Shown here in pieces: positions 13,193-22,069 of a stretch of DNA of 34,911 bases. Under the pieces are notes generated by a model, which was not told the DNA's origin, searched no databases, and saw only the letters and a program-made list of their open reading frames with translations. The stretch lies in the NCBI GenBank assembly GCA_007131165.1, contig SLRB01000311.1, positions 1-34,911 of the forward strand. Direction: 5' to 3'. Position 1 is the stretch's first letter; each line of letters begins with the position of its first letter. The position numbers and the translations under genes were made by a program. This stretch comes from Bacteroidales bacterium. GTDB taxonomy: Bacteria > Bacteroidota > Bacteroidia > Bacteroidales > PUMT01.

Positions 13193-15316
13193 ATGCAAAC
13201 CCGTTCATCAGCATTAGCAACAATCATTATGTTAACAGCTCTTTCCATGTTTTCAGGTTCATGCAAGCAGCAGGAACCCCGGCCACCGGTCGCCGAAAAG
13301 ATCCCATACGAGATAACAACCCACGGACATACCAGGATTGACGATTATTACTGGCTTCGTGAACGGGAAAATCCCGCAGTAATAGAATATCTTGAAGCCG
13401 AAAACGAATATACCGGGGCAATGCTCAGGCATACCGAAGGTCTCCAGGAGAGGCTGTACGATGAGATAATAGGAAGGATTAAACAGACCGACGAATCAGT
13501 ACCTTACTTTGATAACGGGTACTATTATTATACCCGTTATGAAGAGGGGCAGGAATTCCCTGTATATTGCCGCAGGAAGGGAGACCTTGATGCTCCTGAA
13601 GAAATTATGCTCAATGTTAATGATATGGCCGGGGGGCACGGGTTTTTTCAGGTTACCGGCCTCAGAGTCAGTCCCGACAACAGTATCTTGGCTTTCGGTG
13701 TTGATACGGTAGGGCGCCGCAGGTACACCCTTCAGTTCAAGAATCTTGAAACCGGTGAGCTGCTGTCTGATAAGATACCCGAAACTAACGGGTATGTGGC
13801 CTGGGGTAATGATAGCCGGACATTTTTCTATACCACACAAAATGAAGTTACACTTCGTGCCGAAAATGTCTACAGGCATTCATTAGGCGATGTTACCGGC
13901 AATTCTGATCTTGTTTATTATGAGGAGGATGAAACCTACAGGGTTGCTGTTTTTACCACCAAGTCGAAAGAGTATATTATGATAGTATCTTCAAGCACAC
14001 TTTCGACAGAGTACAGGTTTGTAAGAGCCGATGACCCTGCTGCCGAATTCAGGGTTTTTCATCCCAGGGAAAGAGAAATGCGTTACAGCGTAGATCACCA
14101 TGGCGACAAGTTCTATATACTTACCAACTGGCAGGCTGAGAATTTCAGGCTTATGGAAACACCTGCCCACCGTACCGGCAGGGAAAGCTGGCGGGAGCTT
14201 GTAGGACACCGTGATGATGTTCTGCTTAGCGGCATTGAGATATTCAATGATCATCTGGTATTATCGGAAAGGAAGAATGGCCTGCGCCAGATATATATAT
14301 ATAGATGGGAGGACATGTCCGGACACTATCTTGAGTTTCCCGAGGAGGTTTACACCGCAGCGGTTTCAGTTAATCCCGACTTTGACAGCGATAATCTGCG
14401 GTATACCTACAGCTCCCTCACAACCCCAAACTCGGTGTTTGAATACAACATGCAAACCGGTGAACAGGTGCTGCTCAAGCAGGATGAGGTTTTAGGTGAC
14501 TTTGACCCGGACAATTACCAGGCCCGCAGGTTATATGCAACTGCAGGTGACGGCACAAAAATTCCTGTATCCCTTGTTTACAGGAAAGGGGTGGAAAGAG
14601 ACGGCACAAACCCGTTGTTGCTGTATGCGTATGGATCCTATGGTTCAAGTACTGATCCACGGTTCAGTTCTGTAAGGCTGAGCCTTATTGACCGCGGGTT
14701 TATATATGCAATAGCCCACGTGAGGGGAGGACAGGAGATGGGGCGTTACTGGTACGAAGAGGGCAAATTGCTGAACAAAAAGAACACTTTTACCGATTTC
14801 AACGATTGTGCACAGTTCCTCATCGACCAGAATTACACGAATGAAAATATGCTTTTTGCACAGGGAGGAAGTGCTGGCGGACTGCTTATCGGTGCTGTGA
14901 TCAATATGCAGCCCGACCTCTACCGTGGGGTTATTGCCGCAGTTCCTTTCGTAGATATTGTTACCACCATGCTTGATGACAGCATCCCGCTTACAACATC
15001 CGAGTATGATGAGTGGGGTAATCCCAATGACGAAGAGTATTATTATTATATGCTCTCATATTCACCCTATGACCAGGTAGAACGCCAGGAATACCCGGCA
15101 ATGCTGGTTACTACTGGACTGCATGACTCCCAGGTACAGTACTGGGAACCTGCAAAATGGGTTGCAAAGCTTCGCGATTACAAGACATGTGATAACCCGC
15201 TGTTGTTTCATACCAACATGGAAGCAGGGCATGGCGGTGCAGCAGGCCGCTACCGCCGGTACAGGGAGATTGCCATGGAATACGCATTCCTTATTGATCT
15301 GGCCGGCATTGAATAA
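13193..15316 (+). CDS. S9A prolyl oligopeptidase / oligopeptidase B family, predicted lipoprotein
   Basis: Lipobox-like MLTALSMFSGSCKQQ; YEITTHGHTRIDDYYWLRERENP; YAYGSYGSSTDPRFSS; QGGSAGGLLIGAVINMQPDLY (catalytic Ser); MEAGHGGAAGRYR (catalytic His). ATG at 13193 preferred over 13151. Confidence 0.95.
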   Translation: MQTRSSALATIIMLTALSMFSGSCKQQEPRPPVAEKIPYEITTHGHTRIDDYYWLRERENPAVIEYLEAENEYTGAMLRHTEGLQERLYDEIIGRIKQTDESVPYFDNGYYYYTRYEEGQEFPVYCRRKGDLDAPEEIMLNVNDMAGGHGFFQVTGLRVSPDNSILAFGVDTVGRRRYTLQFKNLETGELLSDKIPETNGYVAWGNDSRTFFYTTQNEVTLRAENVYRHSLGDVTGNSDLVYYEEDETYRVAVFTTKSKEYIMIVSSSTLSTEYRFVRADDPAAEFRVFHPREREMRYSVDHHGDKFYILTNWQAENFRLMETPAHRTGRESWRELVGHRDDVLLSGIEIFNDHLVLSERKNGLRQIYIYRWEDMSGHYLEFPEEVYTAAVSVNPDFDSDNLRYTYSSLTTPNSVFEYNMQTGEQVLLKQDEVLGDFDPDNYQARRLYATAGDGTKIPVSLVYRKGVERDGTNPLLLYAYGSYGSSTDPRFSSVRLSLIDRGFIYAIAHVRGGQEMGRYWYEEGKLLNKKNTFTDFNDCAQFLIDQNYTNENMLFAQGGSAGGLLIGAVINMQPDLYRGVIAAVPFVDIVTTMLDDSIPLTTSEYDEWGNPNDEEYYYYMLSYSPYDQVERQEYPAMLVTTGLHDSQVQYWEPAKWVAKLRDYKTCDNPLLFHTNMEAGHGGAAGRYRRYREIAMEYAFLIDLAGIE

Positions 15317-15339
15317 ACTCTGTTTAGACAATGCACTGC

Positions 15340-15364
15340 CTGCCACTTGCCGGCTGGCAGTTTT
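15340..15364 (+). terminator. Candidate intrinsic terminator after the S9 peptidase
   Basis: ctgcca-cttgccggc-tggcag followed by tttt, 23 nt after the stop codon. Confidence 0.5.
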
Positions 15365-15420
15365 GACTGTACACGGCTAAAAGTATGCTGTTGGTAACTT
15401 TTGTCGTGATATGAACGCTT

Positions 15421-15440
15421 AGTGTACGCGAGCGTACACT
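15421..15440. promoter_or_regulatory. 20-bp near-perfect palindrome, candidate operator/enhancer site
   Basis: AGTGTACGC-GA-GCGTACACT: perfect 9-bp arms with a 2-nt centre, in a noncoding region 147 bp upstream of the ATG at 15587. Confidence 0.6.
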
Positions 15441-15522
15441 TTCAGCCATGTTCTGAAAGAGAATTCTTCGGTTTATTTACGGCCATATTTTCCAACAGGC
15501 ACAAAAACAAATACATACACTG

Positions 15523-15538
15523 TTTGGCACGACTTTGG
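15523..15538 (+). promoter_or_regulatory. Sigma-54-like promoter element (weak -12)
   Basis: TTTGGCACGACTTTGG: the -24 half matches YTGGCACG fully; the -12 half is TGGT where TTGC is expected (2 of 4 match). Confidence 0.35.
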
Positions 15539-15586
15539 TTAATCCTTAAGTAAACTAACACTAACTAAATAAGGAGGAACCAAAAA

Positions 15587-16051
15587 ATGAAAAAAGCAAC
15601 TATTTTAATTGTGATAGGAATTATTTGTATCACTTCCATGGCAAAAGCCGGAGTACCCGATTACATCATTTCCGGCGAAGAAGTAAACTATTACGAAAAG
15701 GTAAGGTACGGAGTTACCGCCAGCCTGGTAGGAATTAATGAAGACGGAAGGTCAAGGTATCAGGCTCAGGACATTGTATCATTCAGAAAAGACGGCCGGA
15801 TCTACGCGAGGATGCCTGTTATATCTAACAATAAACCAACCGGGCGCCATAGCTTTATGGAGCTTAAAGGATACCGTAACGGACTTTATGTTTATAAACA
15901 CGAAGATTACAAAGGTGCCGGACTTCCTGCAGAAATATCCTACCTGGTATACAATAAGAGTGGTGAGTATGTGGTAACCTTCACCAGGCAGAACGAACAG
16001 TCGCTTAAGCAGTTTTTCTGGGGGCCGGTTGAAACCCTCGCTGCAAAATAG
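15587..16051 (+). CDS. Small secreted protein of unknown function
   Basis: Signal peptide-like MKKATILIVIGIICITSMAKAG; strong SD aataaggaggaacc upstream; followed by a terminator-like hairpin. Confidence 0.8.
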   Translation: MKKATILIVIGIICITSMAKAGVPDYIISGEEVNYYEKVRYGVTASLVGINEDGRSRYQAQDIVSFRKDGRIYARMPVISNNKPTGRHSFMELKGYRNGLYVYKHEDYKGAGLPAEISYLVYNKSGEYVVTFTRQNEQSLKQFFWGPVETLAAK

Positions 16052-16073
16052 GCCAGCATAAGTCTAAAGAAAA

Positions 16074-16110
16074 CAGAGGCATGACGGGCAACCGCAGCCT
16101 CTTTTTTTTA
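16074..16110 (+). terminator. Rho-independent terminator of the small secreted protein gene
   Basis: agaggc...gcctct followed by an uninterrupted T tract (gcctcttttttttaaaa), just after the stop at 16051. Confidence 0.75.
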
Positions 16111-16111
16111 A

Positions 16112-16149
16112 AACAGGTTGGAAAGGAGTATGCTCCGTTCCAACCTGTT
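16112..16149 (-). terminator. Strong hairpin, probable terminator for the opposing minus-strand operon
   Basis: aacaggttggaa (16112-16123) and ttccaacctgtt (16138-16149) are perfect 12-bp arms. Inner ggag/ctcc closes a tatg loop. On the minus strand it is followed by tttt. Confidence 0.65.
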
Positions 16150-16218
16150 TGTTATGCCCGGAAGCATCAGTCACTGAGATTTTCAAAACCCTGATGCTCC
16201 GGATAACCATACCTTTAA

Positions 16219-16566
16219 TCAGAATGGCAGGAGATCATCGTCGGAGGGTGGGGGAATATCATCAACCGGCGGTGCTTCCTCACCTCCCGCGAATGTTGGT
16301 CTTTCAATCCTCCAGGCCTTTACATCGGTGTACCATCTCTCGTTGTATTCTCTTGATTCAATGTTCACGTTTACCATGACCTTGTCGCCGCTGGCAAGCT
16401 TTTCAGCCTCGGCTGCCCTGTCGCCCCATGCGCTGATACATATTTTCCTGGGGTAGTCGCCTGGTGTCTCAATTACAAAATCCTGCCTGACCCAGGGGCC
16501 ATTTTTACCTGTACCGCTTTGTTTGGGTAGTACTTGCAGGACTGTTCCTTCAAGTGCTAAACTCAT
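16219..16566 (-). CDS. DUF3127 domain protein (OB-fold/SSB-like)
   Basis: LEGTVLQVLPKQSGTGKNGPWVRQDFVIETPGDYPRKICISAWGDRAAEAEKL...ESREYNERWYTDVKAWRIE. Confidence 0.85.
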   Translation of the reverse strand: MSLALEGTVLQVLPKQSGTGKNGPWVRQDFVIETPGDYPRKICISAWGDRAAEAEKLASGDKVMVNVNIESREYNERWYTDVKAWRIERPTFAGGEEAPPVDDIPPPSDDDLLPF

Positions 16567-16567
16567 T

Positions 16568-17251
16568 TTACTCAGAAACTATTTCAAGCAGTTCAACTTC
16601 AAAGATTAGTGTCATGTAAGGCTCAATAGGACCACCCTGCCTGGGATTTGCGCCATATGCCAGATCCTGTGGGATATATATTCTCCACCTTGAACCCACC
16701 GGCATAAGCTGAAGAGCTTCAGTCCATCCGGGAATAACACGGTCAAGCTGGAACTGTGCCGGCTCGCCCCTTGAGTATGAGCTGTCAAACTCTGTTCCGT
16801 CAATCAGGGTTCCCCTGTAATGCACAACAACTTCATCATCTGATGAGGGACGCGGTCCTTCACCCATTTCTATAACTTCATACTGAATACCTGAATCGGT
16901 GGTGGTAATATCTTCCCTGAGCATATTTTCAGCCAGGAAATTTTCCCCCTCTTCGAGGTTTTCTCCGAACTGCAGTTTAGCAAAATAATCATTCAGCAGC
17001 ATATTGGCCTCGTCAGGATTGAACATGGTGCTTTCGCCTTCCAGCAGCTCTTCTATCGCAAGAGCAATCGCTTTGGGATTGATGTCCTCAAGTCCGCTCA
17101 TAACAAGGCTTGACCCGAAAGTCACTCCTATTGCATAACTGATAGTGTCGGCTTCCGTTTTCAGATCTGACCGGTTAATACTGCTTTGTCCGCATGAATT
17201 GAATATAACGGCAAGTGTTAGTAGTGAGGTTAAAAAAAATCTTGATTTCAT
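16568..17251 (-). CDS. FKBP-type peptidyl-prolyl cis-trans isomerase, predicted lipoprotein
   Basis: MKSRFFLTSLLTLAVIFNSCGQS lipobox; SYAIGVTFGSSL FKBP_N; VVVHYRGTLIDGTEFDSSYSRGEPAQFQLDRVIPGWTEALQLMPVGSRWRIYIPQDLAYG. Confidence 0.95.
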   Translation of the reverse strand: MKSRFFLTSLLTLAVIFNSCGQSSINRSDLKTEADTISYAIGVTFGSSLVMSGLEDINPKAIALAIEELLEGESTMFNPDEANMLLNDYFAKLQFGENLEEGENFLAENMLREDITTTDSGIQYEVIEMGEGPRPSSDDEVVVHYRGTLIDGTEFDSSYSRGEPAQFQLDRVIPGWTEALQLMPVGSRWRIYIPQDLAYGANPRQGGPIEPYMTLIFEVELLEIVSE

Positions 17252-17407
17252 GTTGTTTTTGTTATAGTTAGAAATTTATTTATTTGTCACACCATACGCT
17301 TATTGCAAGTGTTGTTGACTATAATAATATTAGTTATGGAAAAGCACGAAAGTAAAGGAAAATATTAAGAATACAGAATAATAACCAAGAATTGTATAAT
17401 AAGGGAC

Positions 17408-18088
17408 TTATTGAAAAGGTTTGAATGCCAACAACATTTGTCTTTTGCCCGGCGGGCCGGGTATGCGTTCAACCTTTAGCCCTGCTGCCTGCAAATTTCT
17501 TCGCACTTCACCTTTAGCTGAATAGGTGGTCAGTACAGCACCGGCATTCATTACTGCCGAAATTTTTGAAAAAATTTCTTTTGTCCAAATTTCAGGCTGT
17601 ATGTCCGGTCCGAATGCATCAAAGTAAATAACATCGTAAGTCCCTTTTATATTGTGCCTGGCAATATCATCCTTAATTTTCTTTATTCTGAACCATGATG
17701 AGATGATTACCTCTTTTCCCCACGGGCATCCGTTTACATGCCTGAACAAAGGGTTTCCGGCACTTCCCGCGAGATACTTTTCATATTCCTGCCATTCTTC
17801 TTTATTAAGGGGACTGATCTCTATTGTGTGGTACAGGACCTTTTTTTTGTCTTTTTCTGCCGCAATACATGTTAGCCAGGCATTAAGACCGGTGCCGAAC
17901 CCTATTTCAAAAACTGACAGGTTTCTTTTTGCTATCCGTTTTAGTCCGTTTTCAATGAATACATGCTCAGATTCAGCAATGGCCCCGTAAACTGAGTGAT
18001 AATGTTCGTTAAGCTCAGGTATGAATATCGTCGGCGAACCATCGCGGGTTCTTTTTATTAACCTGCGCATTTTCCTGCTAATTGGCAT
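17408..18088 (-). CDS. mnmD: MnmD-type tRNA (mnm5s2U34)-methyltransferase (stand-alone MnmC methyltransferase domain)
   Basis: RTRDGSPTIFIPELNEHYHSVYGAIAESEHVFIENGL...FEIGFGTGLNAWLTCIAAEKDKKKVLYHTIEISPL...IYFDAFGPDIQPEIWTKEIF. Confidence 0.93.
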   Translation of the reverse strand: MPISRKMRRLIKRTRDGSPTIFIPELNEHYHSVYGAIAESEHVFIENGLKRIAKRNLSVFEIGFGTGLNAWLTCIAAEKDKKKVLYHTIEISPLNKEEWQEYEKYLAGSAGNPLFRHVNGCPWGKEVIISSWFRIKKIKDDIARHNIKGTYDVIYFDAFGPDIQPEIWTKEIFSKISAVMNAGAVLTTYSAKGEVRRNLQAAGLKVERIPGPPGKRQMLLAFKPFQ

Positions 18089-19106
18089 ATTTTTGTTCCG
18101 ACATTTTTTCTATATGCCTTAAAGCGGCTTCCAGTATTGTGTCAATTCCATCTCTCTCGTCCCTTCCTGAAAGGCTTACATTTATGTCAGGGGGAATTCC
18201 ATGCTCAACATTAAACCCGTTAGGAGCCAGTGTCATGGTTTTTGGTATCCTGAATCTCCACCCGTTATAAAGCTCATAATCATAAGGGGTGCCTCCTCCT
18301 CCACCTGTTTTATCGCCCATTATGGTAATATGAGGAAAGACAGACATGTAAAGCACGAAATCATTTGTGGCACTGTATACCCTCCTGTTGGTCAGCACGA
18401 CTACATTACGGGTAAACTGGCTTTTGCCAAGAGGAACAACATAGTTTGGCTGTGGAGGTGTGAAATCGCTGTGCCCGGGTCCGGATTTGTACACTGTGTA
18501 TGAAACAAGCCTTTTTCTGTCGGCAAACCTCCCTGTTATTATCTCCCCGCTGCTTCCGTATCCGCCGCTGTTGTTTCTGACATCGAATACAATTCCTTTC
18601 AGGCCTTGAAATTTCTCAATAACCTCATCAATATCTTTGTCGTTTATGCTCTCAGAGAAAGATCCGATGTAGACATAACCGATGGAATCTAAAATGGCCG
18701 TGAGAAAGGGGCCTTTGGTTTCAATGCCGTTTCGCAGGTAGTTATTTTCAATCAGGTCGGGACTGTAGTTTGCGGGATAGAGAGAATACCATTCAACATT
18801 CCTTGACCGGTCAAACCCCGAATACAGGTTTACGTGACCGTCACGCAATTCAAACAGCATTGACGACAGAACACCGAAAAGTTCTGAATCTGACATACCG
18901 TTTTGTATTTTGGGCCGATATTCATGATAGAGTGAATCCCAGTTTATATTCTTGTATTCAAAGAATGAGTAGTTCCTGTCGATTACCTCCCACATAAGCT
19001 CAAAATTGTTAACAGGTGTATTGTCTCCGTCTTTACCTATCAGGATCTTTTCACAGGAGACTGCGGCAGGAAAAGTAATAATCAATATTATGAGTAATCT
19101 GTACAT
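18078..19106 (-). CDS. S41 family peptidase (tail-specific/tricorn-like), predicted lipoprotein
   Basis: MYRLLIILIITFPAAVSCEK lipobox; GIVFDVRNNSGGYGSSGEII; VVVLTNRRVYSATNDFVLYM; GDKTGGGGGTPYDYELYNGWRFRIPKT. Overlaps mnmD by 11 nt. Confidence 0.88.
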   Translation of the reverse strand: MYRLLIILIITFPAAVSCEKILIGKDGDNTPVNNFELMWEVIDRNYSFFEYKNINWDSLYHEYRPKIQNGMSDSELFGVLSSMLFELRDGHVNLYSGFDRSRNVEWYSLYPANYSPDLIENNYLRNGIETKGPFLTAILDSIGYVYIGSFSESINDKDIDEVIEKFQGLKGIVFDVRNNSGGYGSSGEIITGRFADRKRLVSYTVYKSGPGHSDFTPPQPNYVVPLGKSQFTRNVVVLTNRRVYSATNDFVLYMSVFPHITIMGDKTGGGGGTPYDYELYNGWRFRIPKTMTLAPNGFNVEHGIPPDINVSLSGRDERDGIDTILEAALRHIEKMSEQKYAN

Positions 19107-19115
19107 AAGGTTCTT

Positions 19116-19931
19116 CTATAGGCTGAAAAACTTTTTAATTGTTATCCCGTGCAACGCCGATTTGAGCCGGTTTGAGTTCTTATGATCAAAGAACTCCCAG
19201 CTGTAACCTAATCTTACTGTATTGCCGTTGCTAAGCTTGCGTTCTATCTCCACATTCGTTCCGATACCTGTAAAACGGTTAATAGAAGATATTTCAATGC
19301 TTGAGAAAAAGCTCCTGATGTTTCCGGTATTATGGTTCAGAAACCCCTCCGGTTTAATATAGGAATAGGCAGGTCGTGTTATAAACGCTAAAACAGGCAC
19401 ATCAACAGTAACCAGGAGCATGTACCTTCCTGAACCTGCATCGATTTCCCGGGTCAGTTTGCCTCCAGCATTAATGGTGCTGTAGATATAATTGGTTTTG
19501 GCGCTGTTCATCAGGTTGTTGTGCTCGTAGAACCCAAATCTGGATACCATTATACCACCTGCAAATATCTTTGCCCTTTCACCAATGCTGCCTGCGTACC
19601 GCATATAGTTAATGTCTGCGCCGGCTTTGATGCTTTTCATCTTTGACCCATCAGGGCCGGGATAGATGGAAGGCCTTACCGTACCATGGCTGAAGCCTGC
19701 TTCAATATTGAACAGTATACTGTCTTTGTACAGATAATAACCGGCTTCTCCGGTAATATGGTGCCCGCCATAATATAGCGGCGATATCCCATAGTCCCTT
19801 AACCCCCCGTAAGTATAGCCGGCAGCTGTGCCAAGGAATTTTGCAGCCGGGCTATCTGTTTTTGCCTCCGTCAACAGGGGGAAGGCAATAAGTGTTAACA
19901 GGTAAAATATGTGTTTAGATTTTTTTCCCAA
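19116..19931 (-). CDS. Uncharacterised secreted protein, probable outer-membrane beta-barrel
   Basis: Signal-like N-terminus (HIFYLLTLIAFPLLTEAKT); alternating aromatic/polar strands; terminal Phe-containing strand (...HGITIKKFFSL). Confidence 0.65.
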   Translation of the reverse strand: MGKKSKHIFYLLTLIAFPLLTEAKTDSPAAKFLGTAAGYTYGGLRDYGISPLYYGGHHITGEAGYYLYKDSILFNIEAGFSHGTVRPSIYPGPDGSKMKSIKAGADINYMRYAGSIGERAKIFAGGIMVSRFGFYEHNNLMNSAKTNYIYSTINAGGKLTREIDAGSGRYMLLVTVDVPVLAFITRPAYSYIKPEGFLNHNTGNIRSFFSSIEISSINRFTGIGTNVEIERKLSNGNTVRLGYSWEFFDHKNSNRLKSALHGITIKKFFSL

Positions 19932-20055
19932 TATCAGTCTGTATTATATCCCTCAAACGGCACCACGTATGCACTAATAAACGGACTGTCACCAGTGAAT
20001 CGTACCCGGGGCGAAATCAAAAAGCAGAGTCAATATACATTGACCCTTAACGAGT

Positions 20056-20079
20056 CTGCCCGGGATGATTCCCGGGCAG
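20056..20079. terminator. Perfect 10-bp GC-rich hairpin downstream of the FISUMP gene
   Basis: ctgcccggga-tgat-tcccgggcag. No clear T tract on the minus strand. Confidence 0.5.
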
Positions 20080-20152
20080 TAAAATTAATAAAAGAAGATA
20101 TAAAACAAACCATTACAGGTTGTCCCCGCCTAAAACATGACAGACAGGTACC

Positions 20153-21052
20153 TCAGTCTTTAATACATCTCACAGAGAACCATGAATCCTTGCCGGTTGT
20201 GTTCTGTATTGCCATTCGTCCGTTGCGGCTCATCAAAACCATTGACCATGCAGCGTCGTAATCTGTTTCGGTCATGGTCCAGAAAGTAGCACTCTCCCCG
20301 AGGCTGTAAAACTCAAGGTGCCCCGGCTGATACATTCCCGATCCGGGTGCCGAGAACCCTGAGCTGTTGGTAGCCCATTCATTCGGCTCTTCCCAGTGAT
20401 CAGTTCCCGGCAGCTTCATCTTTCCTCCTGCGGCATATTCGCCACCCAGGTACTCCCTTATAAGCGCGTATTCACTTCTGGTTGGGAGCCTCCAGTCCGG
20501 GGGACAGGCATCCATGGCCATTTCCCATGTATACAGCCGGCCGTAAACATCGCCGTTTTCAGGATCGTTATCATAAAAGACAGATTTCCCGTCATCATAA
20601 TTCAGGTTCTGAGCCATAATCGACTGGCCCGCGATGAGTGTTACCTTATATGTTTGGTCATCCCTCGGGTCGGTCATAGACCCGTAGTGATTTTCATATT
20701 CACTCACCTCAATAAATCCTTCATGCTTAATAGTGGTCTCACCGTATTCATTTCTCACAGTGAGAGACACCTCCCAGGCGCCAGGAATTTTGTATAGTAC
20801 TTCCGGTGTTTCTTCATCAGAGTGCTCGGGGGTGCCGCCCTCAAAGTACCATTCGGCATTTACTTCATCTTCAGTGTTTTCGGTTGCAAATGTGAACTGA
20901 ACGACATCCCAGATTTTAATCTGCTGTTCAGATGCTTCAATTTCTGCCACAGGGGGCAGGGGGGGTGTTTCTTCTTCATCACAACCGGTAATGCAAATAA
21001 GAAACAGAACAAGTAACAATGATTTTTTAAAAATTAAGACCAATTCTCGCAT
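20153..21052 (-). CDS. Lipoprotein with PKD-like domain and FISUMP domain
   Basis: MRELVLIFKKSLLLVLFLICITGCDEEE lipobox; PKD-like WYFEGGTPEHSDEETPEVLYKIPGAWEVSLTVRNEYGETT; FISUMP-like GQSIMAQNLNYDDG...GRLYTWEMAMDACPPDWRLPTRSEY...SGFSAPGSGMY...WTMTETDYDAAWSMVL...SVRCIKD. Start moved to 21052. Confidence 0.88.
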   Translation of the reverse strand: MRELVLIFKKSLLLVLFLICITGCDEEETPPLPPVAEIEASEQQIKIWDVVQFTFATENTEDEVNAEWYFEGGTPEHSDEETPEVLYKIPGAWEVSLTVRNEYGETTIKHEGFIEVSEYENHYGSMTDPRDDQTYKVTLIAGQSIMAQNLNYDDGKSVFYDNDPENGDVYGRLYTWEMAMDACPPDWRLPTRSEYALIREYLGGEYAAGGKMKLPGTDHWEEPNEWATNSSGFSAPGSGMYQPGHLEFYSLGESATFWTMTETDYDAAWSMVLMSRNGRMAIQNTTGKDSWFSVRCIKD

Positions 21053-21528
21053 AATTCTGATATATTTTGGGTTAGACGTAAGAAACAATATTTTATGATA
21101 ACACGCAGGTGCTGTTTACCGGCAATGACCAGGATATGCAGCAATTTCCAGAATTTTCATTCTGTTGTCCCTGCCTCCGGGTAACAATGGCTGTCGTACA
21201 AACTTTTATTTTATCAAAAAATCTGCCATATGTTGTAAAAATCACATAAAGAGATACTAAGGATTTTATGAAGGCCTTTCCAGCATCCCCCTGGTGTTCG
21301 TTATCGGACAGCCGGTGTACGGAATTAATGCATTATTACAGGTCCAAATCACTTAATCATGCAGTACAATTCTTTATCCAGAAGGAGATGATTACAAAGT
21401 ATAAGCAGAAAAAGGCACCCGGACCGGTGCTGGATCGCTGCAAACCGCCATGACAGAATGTCCCGCCGGGTTTTATTATTACAGATATGTTTATAATTTT
21501 GTTTCTGTACAAATCAAAATTATTGTCG

Positions 21529-22032
21529 ATGGAACAAAGGAAAGCATATATAATAATAGCCATACAATCGGCTGTCATAGGGATACTGATAATAATGCTT
21601 GTGATTTCAACAGTAAATACAGTCCGGGTTGGCGAACTTGAAGAGAAGGTTGAAGCCTCTGACAGGCTGATTAGCGAATGTATAAGAAGGAATGACAGTC
21701 TTTCGCTCCTGTTGCAGGAATTCAGGATAACGGGGGCAGCGCTCCCCTTTCTTGACAGCAGGCAGATTGAAGACCTGCAAAAGATGGGCCTTCCCGACCC
21801 GGTATCCAACCTGAGGGAAAACCTTGCTGCCGATCCCGGCATTATAGAATCCCGTGGTGTGCTGGGTGGTGCCATGGGGTTCTATTTTATGGACGGCATA
21901 CACATACTCAATAAAAGATGGGTTTTTGCATATTTTGAAGACGGGCACCTGGCCGGAGCTATGCTGCTCAGGTACGAGATTCATGACGAGGGAGAGATAA
22001 GCTGGGAAGTTTTGGATGAGACCATATATTGA
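21529..22032 (+). CDS. Single-pass membrane/coiled-coil protein of unknown function
   Basis: MEQRKAYIIIAIQSAVIGILIIMLVISTVNTVRVGELEEKVEASDRLISEC; one TM helix then a short coiled coil and globular C-terminus. ATG at 21529 preferred. Confidence 0.7.
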   Translation: MEQRKAYIIIAIQSAVIGILIIMLVISTVNTVRVGELEEKVEASDRLISECIRRNDSLSLLLQEFRITGAALPFLDSRQIEDLQKMGLPDPVSNLRENLAADPGIIESRGVLGGAMGFYFMDGIHILNKRWVFAYFEDGHLAGAMLLRYEIHDEGEISWEVLDETIY

Positions 22033-22069
22033 AGAACCTGATCCAGGCGTGATTGATAATGCTCAGGGG

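Noticed and set aside
21268-21453. 61-aa + strand ORF in the 21.1-21.5 kb intergenic region
   Set aside because: No domain, and no homologous pattern to suggest a gene or transposase remnant.
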